Assembly (NCBI GenBank): GCA_943324415.2
Contig: CALPLN020000097.1
Location: forward strand, 1 to 6,931
From: Sediminibacterium ginsengisoli
GTDB taxonomy: Bacteria > Bacteroidota > Bacteroidia > Chitinophagales > Chitinophagaceae
Direction of reading: 5' to 3'
Length of the DNA: 6,931 nt
Numbering within the stretch: position 1 is the first letter of the stretch; each line of letters opens with the position of its first letter. Of the stretch, positions 6,001-6,931 are shown piece by piece. Made by a program: the position numbers and the translations under genes. Under the pieces are notes generated by a model. It worked only from the letters and a program-made list of their open reading frames with translations. It made no database searches and was not told the DNA's origin.

Positions 6001-6931
6001 TCCAGATACTTACCTAAGTAAATATATAAGTTTAAACGAATTAGGTAAAATGCCTGACACGTCTGTCTTATCTATTTCGAAAGCAACATTTTGCGAGGGG
6101 GATTCTGCAATAGTTGAAGTAAACGATGCAACTAATATAAGATGGAAGAAGGATCAGCAATTTATTAGCGCAGTAGGGTCTAAGTTGACAGTAAAGGCCT
6201 CTGGAAACTACAAGGCATTTATTAAAAATATCGAAGGAATTGAAGACTCCACTAGAGCTATTGCAATCAATGTTACTGCAACTCCAAGTGCTCCTTTGGT
6301 TGAAAATATTGCTTATTGTATTGGAGCCAATACAAATACACTGAGTGCTACTGCTACTAATAGTAATAATCTATTATGGTATGGGACTGCTTCTACCGGA
6401 GGTACTGCAACAAGTACTGTTATAGCTCCACCTTCAATCACTGCCGGACAAACAGATTATTATGTGAGTCAAAAGACATTAATCAATGCATGTGAAGGTC
6501 CTCGATCAAAAATAACAGTAACAATCAATTCAAAGCCATCGGCACCGGTAGTAAGCAATGTGTTTTATTGTGAAGGTGTGACAGCAAATTCACTTACTGC
6601 AACTTCTCTAACTGGCAATACGCTTAAATGGTATACTACTGAAACATCTAGTGCAGTATTAAGTGCTATCCCCGTCCCTGATACAAGAACTGCGGGAGCT
6701 ATTGATTATTATGTGAGTCAATTAAATGACGCAACAGGATGTGAAGGTCCTCGATCAAAAATAACAGTAACAATCAATTCAAAGCCATCAGCACCGGTAG
6801 TAAGCAATGTAGTTTATTGTGAAGGTGTGACAGCAAATTCACTTACTGCAACTTCTCTAACTGGTAATACCCTTAAATGGTATGCTACTGAAACATCTAG
6901 TGCAGTATTAAGTGCTATCCCAGTCCCTGAT
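3044..6931 (+). CDS. Large secreted SBBP-like beta-propeller protein with tandem Ig-like modules (3' end beyond the window)
   Basis: I translated this frame by eye from ATG 3044 to the last base and found 1296 codons with no stop. Residues 1 to about 21 are a Sec signal peptide: Arg-Lys, a hydrophobic core (LLCLFVFLFASSIVF), then SQA. Residues about 22-949 carry loose repeats of the SBBP type seen in secreted Bacteroidota proteins: a D-x-F-x-x-K-Y-x-x-x-G-N-x-x-W-x-K strand pair followed by a D-x-x-G-N-x-x-x-x-G strand. Examples are DFDIFMIKYD with Trp86, KAGNIFITGAY at 105-115, NGNTVWSK from 146, DNFIAKYNKEGNIVWIK at 542-558, NGNLIWSK from 610 and DKNGNLYFG at 709-717. A Lys/Glu-containing linker (about 950-1005) leads to a Cys-containing Ig-like module (about 1010-1078) and then CHU_C-associated Ig-like modules (Ig_7 type) from 1080. 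Each of the latter has YC near its start, a central WY, DYYVSQ and CEGPRSKITVTI at its end. Export by type IX secretion and a surface or adhesive role are inferred; the sorting domain would be downstream. No catalytic motif is seen. The gene looks more AT-rich than pheS (19 G/C in 4681-4740 against 27 in 1501-1560). Confidence 0.88.
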   Translation, partial: MRKLLCLFVFLFASSIVFSQAKKFDKKFGYFEYELTPALQIVDSQNNHIVVGQFKGFHQVGNTTIQTKGDFDIFMIKYDPNNTIVWVKTFGSSAEDNVASLSCDKAGNIFITGAYAGNAFYTSSTDSLAFITGYAQSRYVTKLNANGNTVWSKRFSASLTSGGDPSKSEVINDHEGRVYLVHTTRANGTLNTWKFQDSVIANPTFSNINVPRWLLTRLDENTGNIKWLDYISNPNTSGSSIRILNISRPLIDKNNHLVFAISHYGDHTVPIYVFGQYSPTNSNSNNILVRIDSVGTVRNFRDLGTATNALSDITDISINKNNEVVLINKKAKATDNGITYDYTSGSNTLNYARFYDENFALIKIVKLGQQNVRSYVFDKQNRLITFGTTSSANFNQSPVDEVLLVDSSSKTVTFNTEGTILPYIFRYNESFKLDTFYVEKRANTLMQLGTTTNSLRIANNGDLIPTVNFPVMNMTMFRYDSTLRSKNALIGKHRDREDMILGMVEDKEGQIFTSGVFHGLVNFSSIARVSDSLKIPFENGQDNFIAKYNKEGNIVWIKSIATKANDIISHLTLSKTGIYFTVSNPSYTSWNFNDSVTVSGMQVLMKVDFNGNLIWSKEVYTTVNPNTASTRPTINLVKNLTNDNVIIGVSAFSSINIGTTQVQSLGNRTGQIYAVLNGENGNIIRYNRFALRGESFSTMGTSLANAHEDKNGNLYFGLTSSYTSINSNLSANEIYSLKTNSIGFTHIWASQPGILKLDSTLEMSKFYQFTSYMYLGDIVGQGDHIYLTGRSRNNSMTYNSIVLPTHSYAQYAHFVSFFARLDTSLNITKITKFDTTSIESQFDLASRKILIDPTTKNVYESLQFRGKTGLENVSYKTTSFGGTDLMFVKHDSTGAIIGAQHLGTPQSDSYSTGLINQASSLVFTSRTIDPNYSSVILSPNLTSSSAITEVPIEVILPNTRKSFSTTAQSIKKVSAVTEEINKEILSPDTYLSKYISLNELGKMPDTSVLSISKATFCEGDSAIVEVNDATNIRWKKDQQFISAVGSKLTVKASGNYKAFIKNIEGIEDSTRAIAINVTATPSAPLVENIAYCIGANTNTLSATATNSNNLLWYGTASTGGTATSTVIAPPSITAGQTDYYVSQKTLINACEGPRSKITVTINSKPSAPVVSNVFYCEGVTANSLTATSLTGNTLKWYTTETSSAVLSAIPVPDTRTAGAIDYYVSQLNDATGCEGPRSKITVTINSKPSAPVVSNVVYCEGVTANSLTATSLTGNTLKWYATETSSAVLSAIPVPD
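6281..6529 (+). other. Ig-like module 1 of the large secreted protein
   Basis: Residues 1080-1162 form the first CHU_C-associated Ig-like module, beginning TPSAP. Landmarks are AYC (Cys1092), LLWYGTAS, TAGQTDYYVSQ and ACEGPRSKITVTIN (Cys1150). The two cysteines are 58 residues apart and could form a disulfide. Most of this module is clearly diverged from module 2 at DNA level, but its end (6491-6529) is base-for-base identical to the end of module 2 (6740-6778). Confidence 0.7.
6491..6682 (+). repeat. Tandem repeat copy 1 (249-bp period)
   Basis: This 192-bp block recurs at 6740-6931, a shift of exactly 249 bp or 83 codons. I count 7 mismatches by eye. Five are synonymous and two change residues (Phe to Val after SN-V, Thr to Ala after KWY). 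The block covers the end of Ig-like module 1 and most of module 2 (module 2 is residues 1163-1245, with YC at Cys1176 and GCEGP at Cys1233). Confidence 0.95.
6740..6931 (+). repeat. Tandem repeat copy 2 (249-bp period, cut by window end)
   Basis: This is the second near-identical copy, covering the end of Ig-like module 2 and the first about 50 residues of module 3 (from residue 1246, YC at Cys1259). The window ends inside it, so neither the full length of this copy nor the number of further copies can be seen. The phase is a whole number of codons, which keeps the reading frame through any copy-number change. Confidence 0.95.

Noticed and set aside
6455..6931. CRISPR array or non-coding satellite
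   Set aside because: The repeat period is 249 bp, coding and in frame, with the substitutions mostly synonymous; this is a protein module repeat.

Overview
This window looks like a piece of a Bacteroidota chromosome, most likely from the Chitinophagales or a nearby group. The evidence is a DUF4290 protein (a family largely confined to Bacteroidota), start codons without Shine-Dalgarno sequences, exact matches to the Bacteroidota -7 promoter element TAnnTTTG, and a large secreted protein with SBBP-like repeats followed by CHU_C-associated Ig-like modules. The exact genus cannot be read from the sequence.

Layout: (1) 2-247, plus strand: the last 81 codons of a serine carboxypeptidase-like (peptidase S10) gene. 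(2) 295-322: a 28-bp perfect palindrome that probably terminates both this gene and the converging gene. (3) 324-1028, minus strand: a DUF4290 protein with a Gly/Gln/Arg/Asn-rich tail. (4) 1029-1097: a 69-bp divergent promoter region. (5) 1098-2135, plus: pheS, the phenylalanyl-tRNA synthetase alpha subunit. (6) 2145-2879, plus: recO, a recombination mediator, 9 bp after pheS and probably cotranscribed. (7) 2880-3043: an AT-rich intergenic region with a 13-bp inverted repeat overlapping a consensus -7 box. (8) 3044 to beyond the window end, plus: one very long open reading frame of 1296 visible codons with no stop. It encodes a secreted protein with a signal peptide, about 930 residues of SBBP-like beta-propeller sequence, a linker, and tandem Ig-like modules.

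Genes 3, 5 and 6 are housekeeping or conserved core genes and look ordinary. The accessory and more interesting part is the 3044 gene. Its Ig-like modules are encoded by a 249-bp tandem repeat, and the 192 bp visible in both copies differ at 7 positions. This suggests recent duplication or ongoing homogenisation. The protein is probably exported and anchored or released by the type IX secretion system, but the C-terminal sorting domain that would show this lies outside the window. I saw no RNA genes, insertion sequences, CRISPR arrays or defence system. The window does not show a clearly novel multi-gene system.
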